Source: Fictibacillus phosphorivorans
Lineage (GTDB): Bacteria > Bacillota > Bacilli > Bacillales > Fictibacillaceae
Assembly (NCBI RefSeq): GCF_001629705.1
Contig: NZ_CP015378.1
Location: forward strand, 4,030,001-4,094,000
Direction: 5' to 3'
DNA: 64,000 bases
Shown: piece by piece, positions 24,103 to 32,348 of the stretch
Position numbering within the stretch: the stretch's first letter is position 1
Layout: the number at the start of each line of letters is the position of its first letter
Notes under the pieces: generated by a model
What the model was told of the DNA's origin: nothing
The model's database searches: none
Seen by the model: only the letters and a program-made list of their open reading frames with translations
Made by a program: the position numbers and the translations under genes

Positions 24103-24837
24103 ATGAAAAAACATCTAGTTACTAGTGTTTTAGCATTCTGTCTCACAGCTTTTTCGGTACCAAGTGCTTTTGCTCAAGATCAGATTACGTATAAAGATGA
24201 AATCCTAAGTATGCAGCCAGATTTAACATCAGCTGAGTTACTTTCTAGTGTTCAAGCTATCGCAAAGAACACAGGCGCTACAGAGGATGCACTTCTAAAA
24301 AAAATCTACGAAGAATTAAAACATGATCAAACAAAGAGCAAGGAAGAAAAGCAACAAAGCGGTAAGGTCGGTACAATGGGTAGCAGCGGAGGAACTGTTT
24401 CTGTTGGACCTAGCTCGAAAGGAAACTTCTATTACACCGCATCTCAAACCGCCTACATGAATCATGGACACGTGGGCATGTATTACTCAAGCGACGTCAT
24501 TGTTGAATCTGTACCTGAAACAGGTGTACGGACGATCTCAACCACTCTACGAAAAGTGGATCAAGGAGACGCACAGGTCAAATCGGTTACAACAAGCTCG
24601 TCAAACCGTGATAATGCTGCAAACTGGGCATTTAGCCGCGTAGGCATTGATGCATATTCTTATAACTTCGTGACCAACCGTTCGACTTCACATATCGGTG
24701 ATAAGAACTGTTCCAAACTGGTCTGGTCGGCCTATAAATTAAATGGAAACTTAGATTTAGACGTAGATGGCGGGTTAGGAGTATATCCTCGGGATGTCCG
24801 GGATGCGCCTGGCACACAGCTCGTCCGGAATATATAA
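24103..24837 (+). CDS. secreted YiiX/YycO-type permuted papain-fold hydrolase
   Basis: 244 residues. Sec signal peptide MKKHLVTSVLAFCLTAFSVPSAFA, a helical prodomain-like region (residues 25-95) with charged repeats, then an NlpC/P60-related permuted papain fold (YaeF/YiiX, C92 type): catalytic His in NHGHVGMYYSSDVIVES (about residue 128) precedes the catalytic Cys in GDKNCSKLVWSAY (about residue 205), the order expected for permuted members. Likely a cell-wall or lipid-modifying hydrolase; the substrate is unknown. RBS CAGGAGGT. A terminator follows. Confidence 0.85.
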   Translation: MKKHLVTSVLAFCLTAFSVPSAFAQDQITYKDEILSMQPDLTSAELLSSVQAIAKNTGATEDALLKKIYEELKHDQTKSKEEKQQSGKVGTMGSSGGTVSVGPSSKGNFYYTASQTAYMNHGHVGMYYSSDVIVESVPETGVRTISTTLRKVDQGDAQVKSVTTSSSNRDNAANWAFSRVGIDAYSYNFVTNRSTSHIGDKNCSKLVWSAYKLNGNLDLDVDGGLGVYPRDVRDAPGTQLVRNI

Positions 24838-24842
24838 AAAAT

Positions 24843-24890
24843 AATAAGGCGATAAGGACGTGTAACTACGAACTTATTGCCTTATTTCTT
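24843..24890 (+). terminator. terminator between the two exported-protein genes
   Basis: Fourteen-base arms AATAAGGCGATAAG/CTTATTGCCTTATT with one wobble, then T-rich sequence, directly before the next RBS. Confidence 0.85.
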
Positions 24891-24906
24891 ACAAAAGGAG
24901 AGTACA

Positions 24907-26112
24907 GTGAAGAAAATATTATTTTTTTCTTTAGTCACACTTTTCGTCGGAGGCCTTGTTTATCAATTTTTCTTTAACCAACATATCAGTGCTTCACTTT
25001 CAGTCAAAAAGGAGGCAATAAAGGATAAAGATATCTTATCTGATAAAAGAGCTGTTCTCTATTTTTCAACGACTGCGGACCAAGACATGGATGGTAGAGG
25101 AATCAGCCTTGCTGTTTTCATCAATGACAAAGGGGAAGCAGATGCCTTTAAGATGAACGGCTTAGAGCTTGGAAGTGTTGCTGCAGGAAATAACGAGGTT
25201 CTATTAGTCGATAGAGATAAAATTCGTTTAGTCGGAGATACCTATAAAGAGTTTAATATGAAGAAATCACAGTACACGGGTGAAAGAACAGGTTATCTCG
25301 AGAAAGAAAATTTATTTTTTACTCTTTTTAATTCTGGCTTTAATTCGAACGGTGGCTATGATTCAAATATTTTATATGGTAATGAAAAGGGATTTCATAA
25401 AGATAATATTCCTTATTATATTGGAACTTCCGGGGTGGATAAGGATGAGATCATCGCACTAACAGAAAATATCGAGGCAAGTGAATATTTTTTACGAAAA
25501 ATAACGCCCTCAAAAAATAATATGGAAATTCAAGATATCATTCAAATAGAAAAACCTAAAAATTCTAGCTTAAGTGGATCTTCTCCCATCCTTGCCGACA
25601 ATCAATACTACTACATGGTCTTAGAGAGTACACCCGAGAACGGTGTATCTAATATCTTAAATTCAGACGTTATACTTTATCGCATTAACAAGAAGACGCT
25701 ACAACAAGATGAATTTACCATCTCTACTTATCGAAACGAAAAAAACCTAACCGCACATTATCCATTCAATATAAAAAACTCTGCCCATTTATATAACGAC
25801 ATCTTATACTACGCTAACGGACTAGGTGAGGTATTTGCTTTTGATACAAAAACTCAAGAAATGACGAAAAAATTCACCATGAAAAACGTTAGAAAAGATG
25901 GCGTTCGATTTCATGAGCAACTCTTCTATAAAGATGACAATCTTTACGTCGTAAGACATGACGCGAAACTTAAAGAAAAGTACTACATCGAGCATTATTC
26001 ATTAACCAAAGGAAAGAAGATAGAAAATATTAAAATCAATGGCTTAAACGACATCCTACAATCAATCAAAGGCAAGTCAATCTACTCCTATGATTTTAAG
26101 ATGCTGAAATAA
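24907..26112 (+). CDS. exported/membrane-anchored protein with propeller-like domain
   Basis: Not recognised. 401 residues from GTG 24907 (RBS AAAGGAGAG); the upstream in-frame ATG lies in the terminator and is rejected. The N-terminal span VKKILFFSLVTLFVGGLVYQ has no lipobox and no clear cleavage site, suggesting an anchor. The rest alternates short strands and loops (VLLVDRDKIRLVGD, NILYGNEKGFH, YYYMVLES, YNDILYYANGLGEVFAFDTK), consistent with a beta-propeller. Base composition is more AT-rich than neighbouring genes. The next gene is convergent. Confidence 0.78.
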   Translation: MKKILFFSLVTLFVGGLVYQFFFNQHISASLSVKKEAIKDKDILSDKRAVLYFSTTADQDMDGRGISLAVFINDKGEADAFKMNGLELGSVAAGNNEVLLVDRDKIRLVGDTYKEFNMKKSQYTGERTGYLEKENLFFTLFNSGFNSNGGYDSNILYGNEKGFHKDNIPYYIGTSGVDKDEIIALTENIEASEYFLRKITPSKNNMEIQDIIQIEKPKNSSLSGSSPILADNQYYYMVLESTPENGVSNILNSDVILYRINKKTLQQDEFTISTYRNEKNLTAHYPFNIKNSAHLYNDILYYANGLGEVFAFDTKTQEMTKKFTMKNVRKDGVRFHEQLFYKDDNLYVVRHDAKLKEKYYIEHYSLTKGKKIENIKINGLNDILQSIKGKSIYSYDFKMLK

Positions 26113-26160
26113 AAAATGTGAGTCTGGAACTTATTCAAGTTCCAGGCTCACATTTCTTTT
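26112..26160. terminator. strong bidirectional terminator
   Basis: Perfect 19-bp stem (arms 26114-26132 and 26137-26155) with a 4-nt loop and T run. It overlaps the last codons of the MFS gene. Confidence 0.93.
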
Positions 26161-27480
26161 TATTTTCACTCGATAGATTACAATGGCGATAACGACGAGA
26201 ATGGTATACACGATAAACACATTCCGATAGATAGCATCTAACGCCATTCCTTGCTGTCCCTCAATTAAGAGTCCAGCAACCGCTACACCGAGCGCGCCAC
26301 CGAAAAATTGCACAAGCTGAAGCATACCCATTCCAGATCCTACTTCATCCTCGCTTAAGATTCTAGAGTTTTCATTAGCCAAGCTTGAAGTTAAGCTAGA
26401 AAATCCGATACTCGTAAACATGTAAAAGATTGCTGTCAGATAGAATGCCTTTGTCGCAAAAAGAGAAAACATCACGACGGACAACAACAGTGCTACAAGT
26501 CCCGTTCGCATCACAGGCAGATTTCCAAACTTATCGATCCAGCGTCCGACGTAAATAGCCGCTAGCGCGGAAAGCATGGCACCCGGAAAGATAACAAACC
26601 CAATCGTAGCTGGTTCTTTTCCGAATAAGTTTGACAACATGACGGGCATTACGAACAACAGGGCAAAATGGGTCATGAACGCGATCAGTCCGATGATTAA
26701 GAGCGACACATACAGCGTGTTCTTAAACAAACTCACACGAATGAACGGATCTTCCTTTTTCTTTGAATAGAATACAAGGGTGACAAAGAATAGTACACTT
26801 AACCCCAACAAGTACCATGAAAACGAAGAAAGATAGAGTAATAACGAAGTTACGCCACCACCTGTTAACAGTGCACCCACAAAGTCGAACGACCCTTCCC
26901 TTTTTTGTTCTACAGGAAGATAAACCTTAAATACTGGCAGCAACAGCAGCACGAGACCTGTTACGATGAATAAAAAATTCCATCCTAACAACTGTGTGAT
27001 ACCGCCTCCGATAACAGGTCCTAACCCGAAGCCAAGAGATGCCGCTGATGAGATCAACGACATAGCACGTCCTCGTCTTGAAATCGGAATATATCTTGTG
27101 GCAAGCACCATGCCTAGCCCTGGAACTGCACCCGCTCCCATTGCCTGAACCATACGACTGACCAATACAAACTCAAAACTATTTGAAAAATAACCGATGA
27201 TAGAGGCGATTCCTAAGATGATCACACCTGTAAATAACAACCTTCCAATCGGTATAAAATCTGACAATCTACTGAATGTGATCGTCGATAAGGCAAACAC
27301 GATCGAATAGCCTGAAACAATCCATGATCCTGCAGTAGGACTTAGATCAAACTCCGAGATAACACTCGGCAATGCTACATTAAACATCGTCGTGTTCATG
27401 ACCACAAGCCATACTGTTAGGCTCCATAATGGAATGATTCGGTTCTCCTGAATCGTTCCATACCCTTCCTCTTTAGCCAT
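26131..27480 (-). CDS. MFS efflux transporter, Tet(K)/Tet(L)/Tet38-like
   Basis: 449-residue major facilitator with about 14 hydrophobic segments, the DHA2 layout. Motifs are NTTMFNVALPSVISEFDL, the motif A-like DFIPIGRLLFTG, and the motif C-like region GLGPVIGGGITQLLGWNFLF. This resembles tetracycline/drug-proton antiporters such as Tet38, but resistance cannot be inferred. ATG 27480 follows AAGGTG. The open frame can be read 210 bases further upstream, through interspersed repeat R4; that extension is spurious. Confidence 0.87.
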   Translation of the reverse strand: MAKEEGYGTIQENRIIPLWSLTVWLVVMNTTMFNVALPSVISEFDLSPTAGSWIVSGYSIVFALSTITFSRLSDFIPIGRLLFTGVIILGIASIIGYFSNSFEFVLVSRMVQAMGAGAVPGLGMVLATRYIPISRRGRAMSLISSAASLGFGLGPVIGGGITQLLGWNFLFIVTGLVLLLLPVFKVYLPVEQKREGSFDFVGALLTGGGVTSLLLYLSSFSWYLLGLSVLFFVTLVFYSKKKEDPFIRVSLFKNTLYVSLLIIGLIAFMTHFALLFVMPVMLSNLFGKEPATIGFVIFPGAMLSALAAIYVGRWIDKFGNLPVMRTGLVALLLSVVMFSLFATKAFYLTAIFYMFTSIGFSSLTSSLANENSRILSEDEVGSGMGMLQLVQFFGGALGVAVAGLLIEGQQGMALDAIYRNVFIVYTILVVIAIVIYRVKIKRNVSLELE

Positions 27481-27534
27481 TCGTTCACCTTCTTTCTCTA
27501 ATGCTGTTTTCGTATTCATTGTTGCTTTGATAGC

Positions 27535-27665
27535 AGTTAATTTCCGTTCCAGGTTGCTCGCTTTCCGCGGGGCAGGCGGTGAGCCACATTTATACGTTTC
27601 ACTTTTAAGTGTCTCACCTGCCCGCCTGTCCCGCAGGAGTCTCACACCTTCCACTCCAATCAACT
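27535..27665 (+). repeat. interspersed hairpin repeat, copy R4
   Basis: About 130 bases from AGTTAATTTCCG to CCAATCAACT. Long stem GCGGGGCAGGC / GCCTGTCCCGC followed by GGTGAG/CTCACC and CAC...GTG inner arms. It shares with R2 and R6 a left flank of the type TTTTCGTATTCATTG before the core. It lies in the 5' region of the MFS gene. Confidence 0.9.
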
Positions 27666-27926
27666 TCTCAAAGAAGCGTATGAAAAACAAAGATATTAAA
27701 GCAAAATTCTTTTAGAGAACAGCCTTCTCTAAAAACAATATTCCCATCTTATCATGGGTCTATAGAATTAGCGTTACGTTTTGCTCAAAAATATTTCAGG
27801 TCAAAAGACCATCTCTTCATTTACCAAAATAAGTACTTATTAACTGTTTTTACCATACATTCAAGGAATTAAAACACACCTATAGAATTATTACCTTGAT
27901 ATTAAAAATAAGGGGTGTACGCTTGA

Positions 27927-30329
27927 ATGAAAAGTTTTTTACGTAAAACATCTAGTTTCACTTTAGCCTGCTCATTTGTTTTTTCTGCTTTTTCTGGTGT
28001 ATCTGCTGCTCCATCTGCGAACAATTCCGAGCCAGAACTAGCACCGCTTTATGGGAAGTACGATTTAAACTCTTCTCATGTTACAAAAGTAATGGTTGAA
28101 TTAAAAGAACCTTCTGTACTAGAAGCAAAAAAGAAGGGTCAAAAACAAACAAAATCCAATTTAAAATCCAAACGTGAAGCAGTGGTGAAAGAAATCTCCA
28201 CACGCTCCAAAACATATAAAGTAAAGAATGAGTATGATCATGTTTTCTCAGGGTTTGCTCTAGAGATCGCAGCAAACGAAATCCCAAACCTTTTATCAAC
28301 GCCTGGTGTAAAAGCCGTTTATCCGGATGTTGAATACACCACAACAGGTGATGACATGGGTGATCAATCATTCGATGATGTTTCCCCTCAAATGATGAAT
28401 TCAGCGCCTTTTATCGGTACTAATCAAGCTTGGGAGTCTGGCTACACAGGCGAAGGTGTGACGGTTGCTGTTATTGATACGGGGGTTGACTATACACACC
28501 CAGATTTGGATCAAGCATTCGGTGACTATAAAGGATATGACTTTGTTGATAATGACAACGATCCACAAGAAACGCCTAAAGGCGATCCGAGAGGAGCGGA
28601 AACGACACACGGTACTCACGTAGCGGGTACAGTTGCAGCAGATGGCGGCATTAAAGGGGTAGCACCTGATGCCACATTATTAGCGTACCGCGTATTAGGA
28701 CCTGGAGGCAGCGGCTCGACTGAGAACGTAATTGCCGGGGTTGAAAAAGCGGTAGAAGACGGCGCAGATGTTATGAACTTATCTCTTGGAAACTCGCTAA
28801 ACAACCCTGACTGGGCAACGAGTATAGCGCTTGATCAAGCGATGTCTGACGGCGTTGTAGCAGTAACGTCTAACGGAAACAGCGGACCAAACAACTGGAC
28901 GGTCGGCTCACCGGGTACGTCTAGAGAAGCGATTTCTGTTGGAGCTACACAGCTTCCATATAACGTATATGCAGCTACTGTAAAAGCAGGAAATGCTAGT
29001 TTTTCATCCGCAAAAGTAATGGGCTTTCCGTCTGAAGAATCCGTTTTAGCACTTAACGGAAAAACGTTGCCGATCGTCGATGTTGGCTTAGCCGGAACAG
29101 CTGACTTTGCAGGAAAAGATGTAGCAGGAAAGCTCGTTTTAGCACAACGCGGTACGTATGCGTTTGTAGATAAAGCAACGAATGCGAAGAACGCTGGCGC
29201 CATCGGAATGGTCATCTACAACAATGTTGCGGGCGAGATCGTAGATGTGCCTGGAATGGCAGTTCCAACCATCAAGCTAACGAATGCTGAGGGCGTTCAA
29301 CTTAAAAGCTTATTAAGTTCTAACCCAAACACAACGGTAACACTTGGCACCAAGTTTGATAAACAGGTCGGTGAATTGATGGCTGACTTCTCCTCCCGAG
29401 GTCCTGTAATGGATACGTGGATGATCAAACCAGATGTTTCGGCACCTGGTGTAAACATAGTGAGTACTGTACCGACTCATGACCCTGCAAATCCGCATGG
29501 TTACGGAGCGAAGCAAGGAACAAGTATGGCCTCTCCACACGTTGCAGGTGCTGCCGCTCTTTTATTAGAAGCACATCCTGAATGGGGTGTTGACGATATT
29601 AAAGCCGCTCTTATGAATACAGCGAAAGATCTATTCGATGCTAGCGGAAAGTTATATCCTCATAATACACAAGGTGCAGGAAGCATCCGTGTCGTTGAAG
29701 CGATCGAAACAGAAACACTCGTATCTCCTGGCAGCCATTCATTTGGCGTTTTCTCCAAAAAGAAAGGCAAGGAAGTTAGAGGCGAGCACTTTACGATTAA
29801 GAATTTAAGCAACAAGTCAAAAGACTATTCTTTTGATGTAGATCTTGAAGGCGTAAAAGTAACAACAAGCAAGAATTTGAAGATCAAAGGAAATAGCTCA
29901 AAAGATGTTAAGTTTAATGTACAAGTGGACGCTTCTAAGTTGGCAGCTGGCTACCATGAAGGAACGATTACCATCAGTGACGGAAGCAACGAAGTAGTCG
30001 TGCCGACGATTCTTTTCATACAGGAGCCTGACTTCCCTTCCATCACGAGCATCAGTGCTACAGCACTAGGAAATAATGCATTCACATTTTCGGCATACTT
30101 CCCTGCCGAAGCCGACAAAGTCGATCTGTTTCTATACGACAGCAACTTGACGAAAGAGATCGGTCTAATCGGCAGCTATGAAGATGTTCCGAAGCAATAT
30201 AACGATTTTCAATGGGACGGTAAGATCGCTGGACAAGCCGTTACACCAGGAAAATATCGCGTTGTCGCATTCGCTGAAAGAGGCGATAAGCTCGACAGTC
30301 GTTACACGGATGTGATTACGCTTCAATAA
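27927..30329 (+). CDS. vpr: minor extracellular serine protease Vpr
   Basis: Secreted subtilisin-family (S8) protease, 800 residues against 806 in B. subtilis Vpr. Signal peptide about residues 1-28, an I9-type propeptide (about 50-138, VTKVMVELKEPS ... YPDVEYTT), then the catalytic domain with Asp184 in AVIDTGVDYTHPDL, His228 in HGTHVAGTVA and Ser533 in GTSMASPHVAGAA. A PA domain (about 360-470, KLVLAQRGTYAFVDKATNAK) is inserted between His and Ser. The C-terminal 200 residues form beta-rich accessory domains. ATG 27927 lies about 10 bases after AAGGGGTG. It is monocistronic with a strong terminator. Confidence 0.95.
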   Translation: MKSFLRKTSSFTLACSFVFSAFSGVSAAPSANNSEPELAPLYGKYDLNSSHVTKVMVELKEPSVLEAKKKGQKQTKSNLKSKREAVVKEISTRSKTYKVKNEYDHVFSGFALEIAANEIPNLLSTPGVKAVYPDVEYTTTGDDMGDQSFDDVSPQMMNSAPFIGTNQAWESGYTGEGVTVAVIDTGVDYTHPDLDQAFGDYKGYDFVDNDNDPQETPKGDPRGAETTHGTHVAGTVAADGGIKGVAPDATLLAYRVLGPGGSGSTENVIAGVEKAVEDGADVMNLSLGNSLNNPDWATSIALDQAMSDGVVAVTSNGNSGPNNWTVGSPGTSREAISVGATQLPYNVYAATVKAGNASFSSAKVMGFPSEESVLALNGKTLPIVDVGLAGTADFAGKDVAGKLVLAQRGTYAFVDKATNAKNAGAIGMVIYNNVAGEIVDVPGMAVPTIKLTNAEGVQLKSLLSSNPNTTVTLGTKFDKQVGELMADFSSRGPVMDTWMIKPDVSAPGVNIVSTVPTHDPANPHGYGAKQGTSMASPHVAGAAALLLEAHPEWGVDDIKAALMNTAKDLFDASGKLYPHNTQGAGSIRVVEAIETETLVSPGSHSFGVFSKKKGKEVRGEHFTIKNLSNKSKDYSFDVDLEGVKVTTSKNLKIKGNSSKDVKFNVQVDASKLAAGYHEGTITISDGSNEVVVPTILFIQEPDFPSITSISATALGNNAFTFSAYFPAEADKVDLFLYDSNLTKEIGLIGSYEDVPKQYNDFQWDGKIAGQAVTPGKYRVVAFAERGDKLDSRYTDVITLQ

Positions 30330-30336
30330 AAGAGAT

Positions 30337-30367
30337 CCCTTACCGAGTTTTCGGTAAGGGTTTTTTT
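30337..30367 (+). terminator. vpr terminator
   Basis: Perfect 10-bp stem CCCTTACCGA/TCGGTAAGGG with a GTTT loop followed by seven T residues. Confidence 0.95.
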
Positions 30368-30419
30368 ATCGTTATCATGAAATGGTATGATAGTAAGAGA
30401 ATAATCAGGAGGATCAATT

Positions 30420-31043
30420 ATGAAACTATGCGTACTAGGTGCGACCGGAAGAGTGGGACAATATTTTACTAAAATGGCGTTAGAGAATGAAATAGCTGTT
30501 CAAGCATTGATTCGTAACCCAGATAAGTTTCCAGAAACCATTTTAAATCAGATCTCTTATAATAAAGGAGATGTAGTAGATAAGGAATCCGTGGCTGAGG
30601 CGATGAAAGGCTGTGATGTCGTTTTTAGTGCTCTTTCAACAGACGGAGCTAGTGTGCTTTCTGAGGGTATGCCCATTGTTATTGAAGCGATGAAAAAAGA
30701 AAAGATTTCGCGCATCATCACGATCAGTACGGCAGGTATCTTACAAAGCCGCACAGAGCCTCATCTACTTCGCTACCAATCATCCGAATCAAAGCGTAAA
30801 TTAACAAGAGCAGCAGAGGAGCATCATAAAGCGTTCACTCAGCTGCAAGAAAGCGGACTGGATTGGACCATTGTATGTCCCACATACCTACCAGACGGGG
30901 AACCTACCGGCACGTATCGAACGGAAAAAGATGTTTTACCGATCGACGGTTCTAAGATTAGTACTGGCGACACGGCTCATTTTGCGTTTTCTCTTTTAAG
31001 TAAAAATGATTTCTCACAGTCACGAGTAGGCATCGCGTATTAA
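30420..31043 (+). CDS. NAD(P)H-binding atypical SDR protein
   Basis: 207-residue cytoplasmic protein of the NmrA/NAD(P)-binding atypical SDR group: N-terminal LCVLGATGRVGQYFTKMA (GxxGxxG), VVFSALSTDG, and the substrate-side block SGLDWTIVCPTYLPDGEPTG. The canonical Tyr-Lys dyad is not obvious, as is usual for this group. Function unknown. RBS CAGGAGGATC. It ends with a 4-base overlap with the convergent membrane-protein gene. Confidence 0.85.
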   Translation: MKLCVLGATGRVGQYFTKMALENEIAVQALIRNPDKFPETILNQISYNKGDVVDKESVAEAMKGCDVVFSALSTDGASVLSEGMPIVIEAMKKEKISRIITISTAGILQSRTEPHLLRYQSSESKRKLTRAAEEHHKAFTQLQESGLDWTIVCPTYLPDGEPTGTYRTEKDVLPIDGSKISTGDTAHFAFSLLSKNDFSQSRVGIAY

Positions 31044-31342
31044 AGCCTTCGAGGCATCTCTTGAAAAAAATAAACACCAAGACCTAAGAAACCTACTCCA
31101 ATAAAGAAGATGAAAAACTTGATCAGCCATTTCGGAAATCGGCCTACTAGCTTATCTATAAATGCAACAAAGATAAACTCTACAAGAGCACCGAAAAACG
31201 TTTCTGACACACGTCCACCTTTGTAGTTCGCATCATAGCGCTTCTTGTGTTCGACTACTTCTTTTTGATAACGGATGCCATAAACGATAACAGCGATTCC
31301 GAATCCGCTCAGCACGACAGGTATGATCCAAAACCAACTCAT
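31040..31342 (-). CDS. two-span membrane protein, unknown
   Basis: Not recognised. 100 residues with an N-terminal span (WFWIIPVVLSGFGIAVIVYG), a charged middle (YQKEVVEHKKRYDANYKGGR), and a second hydrophobic part (LIKFFIFFIGVGFLGLGVYFF). ATG 31342 follows AGAGGAAATG. Its last four bases overlap the end of the opposite-strand gene. Confidence 0.68.
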   Translation of the reverse strand: MSWFWIIPVVLSGFGIAVIVYGIRYQKEVVEHKKRYDANYKGGRVSETFFGALVEFIFVAFIDKLVGRFPKWLIKFFIFFIGVGFLGLGVYFFQEMPRRL

Positions 31343-31367
31343 CTCTCATTTCCTCTCGCTACAGAAA

Positions 31368-31412
31368 AGACTTTTGCTGTTCCCTATGATCAGCAAAAGT
31401 CTCCTGTTTTTT
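31368..31412. terminator. terminator downstream of the DUF420 gene
   Basis: Perfect 12-bp stem AGACTTTTGCTG/CAGCAAAAGTCT. On the minus strand it is followed by TTTTC; on the plus strand a T run comes 6 bases later. Confidence 0.75.
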
Positions 31413-31945
31413 TATGAATAATACGGCGCGATCATCAAATAAACAATAACACCTGTCAAACTTACATATAACCACAGCGGCATCGTCCAACGCGCAATTT
31501 TACGGTGCTTCTCTACTTGCATATTAAAGCCTCTCGTAACTGTGATCAGCGCTAAAGGTACGATAACGATCGCAAGCAAGATGTGTGTGATCAAGATAAA
31601 GAAATACACATACTTAAGTGGGCCTTCACCGCCATAAGACGTAGACTCAGTAAGATAGTGATACGTTACATACGACAGCAGAAAGAACGTTGTACTCGTA
31701 AATGCCGCCAAAATAAAGCGCTTATGAAGCGTGATGTTCTTTTGTTTCACAAAATAAAGAGCAGCAAGCAAAAATACGAAAGTAAAGCTGTTAAAGATTG
31801 CGTTCAAACGCGGCAGCAACGTTACATCAAAAGCAATTTCTCCCTCATACTCTGGCAGGAAGAACAATACCGCAACAAGTACGTTGATCGCGATGGATAG
31901 TCCTATAATTAGCGGTGTATAGTTACGCTGTTTCGTTTCAGCCAT
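31412..31945 (-). CDS. yozB: DUF420 membrane protein (YozB/CtaM-like)
   Basis: 177-residue protein with five hydrophobic segments and DUF420 features: LPRLNAIFNSFTFVFLL, KNITLHKRFILAAFTSTTFFLLSY, and the His-bearing segment THILLAIVIVPLALITVTRG followed by HRKIARWTMPLWLYVSLTGV. The Staphylococcus homologue CtaM is needed for haem-copper oxidase maturation; the same role here is inference. ATG 31945 lies after AAGGAGTAATACC. A 21-bp tandem array lies about 200 bases upstream. Confidence 0.85.
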   Translation of the reverse strand: MAETKQRNYTPLIIGLSIAINVLVAVLFFLPEYEGEIAFDVTLLPRLNAIFNSFTFVFLLAALYFVKQKNITLHKRFILAAFTSTTFFLLSYVTYHYLTESTSYGGEGPLKYVYFFILITHILLAIVIVPLALITVTRGFNMQVEKHRKIARWTMPLWLYVSLTGVIVYLMIAPYYS

Positions 31946-32139
31946 TTGGTATTACTCCTTTTCCACTAAAAGTCTTTAAAACTTCTAAGATTCCTTATTA
32001 TTTTACCACTCTAGACCCTATTCACAAACATATAGGCAACTGAAAACAGCATTCCCCATACAAGTGTCAATAATTCTTCAAAAAATGAAGAACTTAGCAA
32101 GAATACACCCTGGGGTATTTCCAGGTATGGATGAAGATT

Positions 32140-32244
32140 AATCCAGAAGTTTGCGTCATCAATCCACAAGTTTTCGCGTTGAATCCACGAGTTTCATGCC
32201 TGATTCCAAAAGTTTTGGCGTTTTATCCACGAGATGTCATTTGT
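32140..32244. repeat. exact-period 21-bp tandem array, locus 4
   Basis: Five units at 32140, 32161, 32182, 32203 and 32224, exactly 21 bases apart. Each reads (A/T)(A/T)TCCA followed by (C/G/A)(A/G)AG, with a variable tail. One frame stays open and gives heptads INPEVCV, INPQVFA, LNPRVSC, LIPKVLA. The unit is the approximate reverse complement of the 54-kb locus unit (CGTGGATT). It lies between the pepF terminator and the DUF420 promoter region. Confidence 0.88.
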
Positions 32245-32298
32245 CGACATTTTCTGCAACAGGTATACCCCCTGCCCATGTCCCATCGGTCCACACAA

Positions 32299-32323
32299 AA
32301 GAAAAACCGGCATACGGCCGGTT
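32299..32323 (-). terminator. pepF terminator
   Basis: ACCGGC/GCCGGT stem with a short loop; the minus-strand T run comes from the A tract at 32302-32306. It lies 26 bases past the pepF stop. Confidence 0.82.
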
Positions 32324-32348
32324 CTCCTCATCTATCACCTAAATCCAT

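Noticed and set aside
24877..24906. Upstream ATG start for the 24907 gene
   Set aside because: It lies inside the terminator hairpin of the preceding gene; GTG 24907 has AAAGGAGAG.
27481..27690. N-terminal extension of the MFS protein through 27690
   Set aside because: The extra ~70 residues are translated from repeat R4 and its flank; ATG 27480 has its own AAGGTG site and gives the normal family length.
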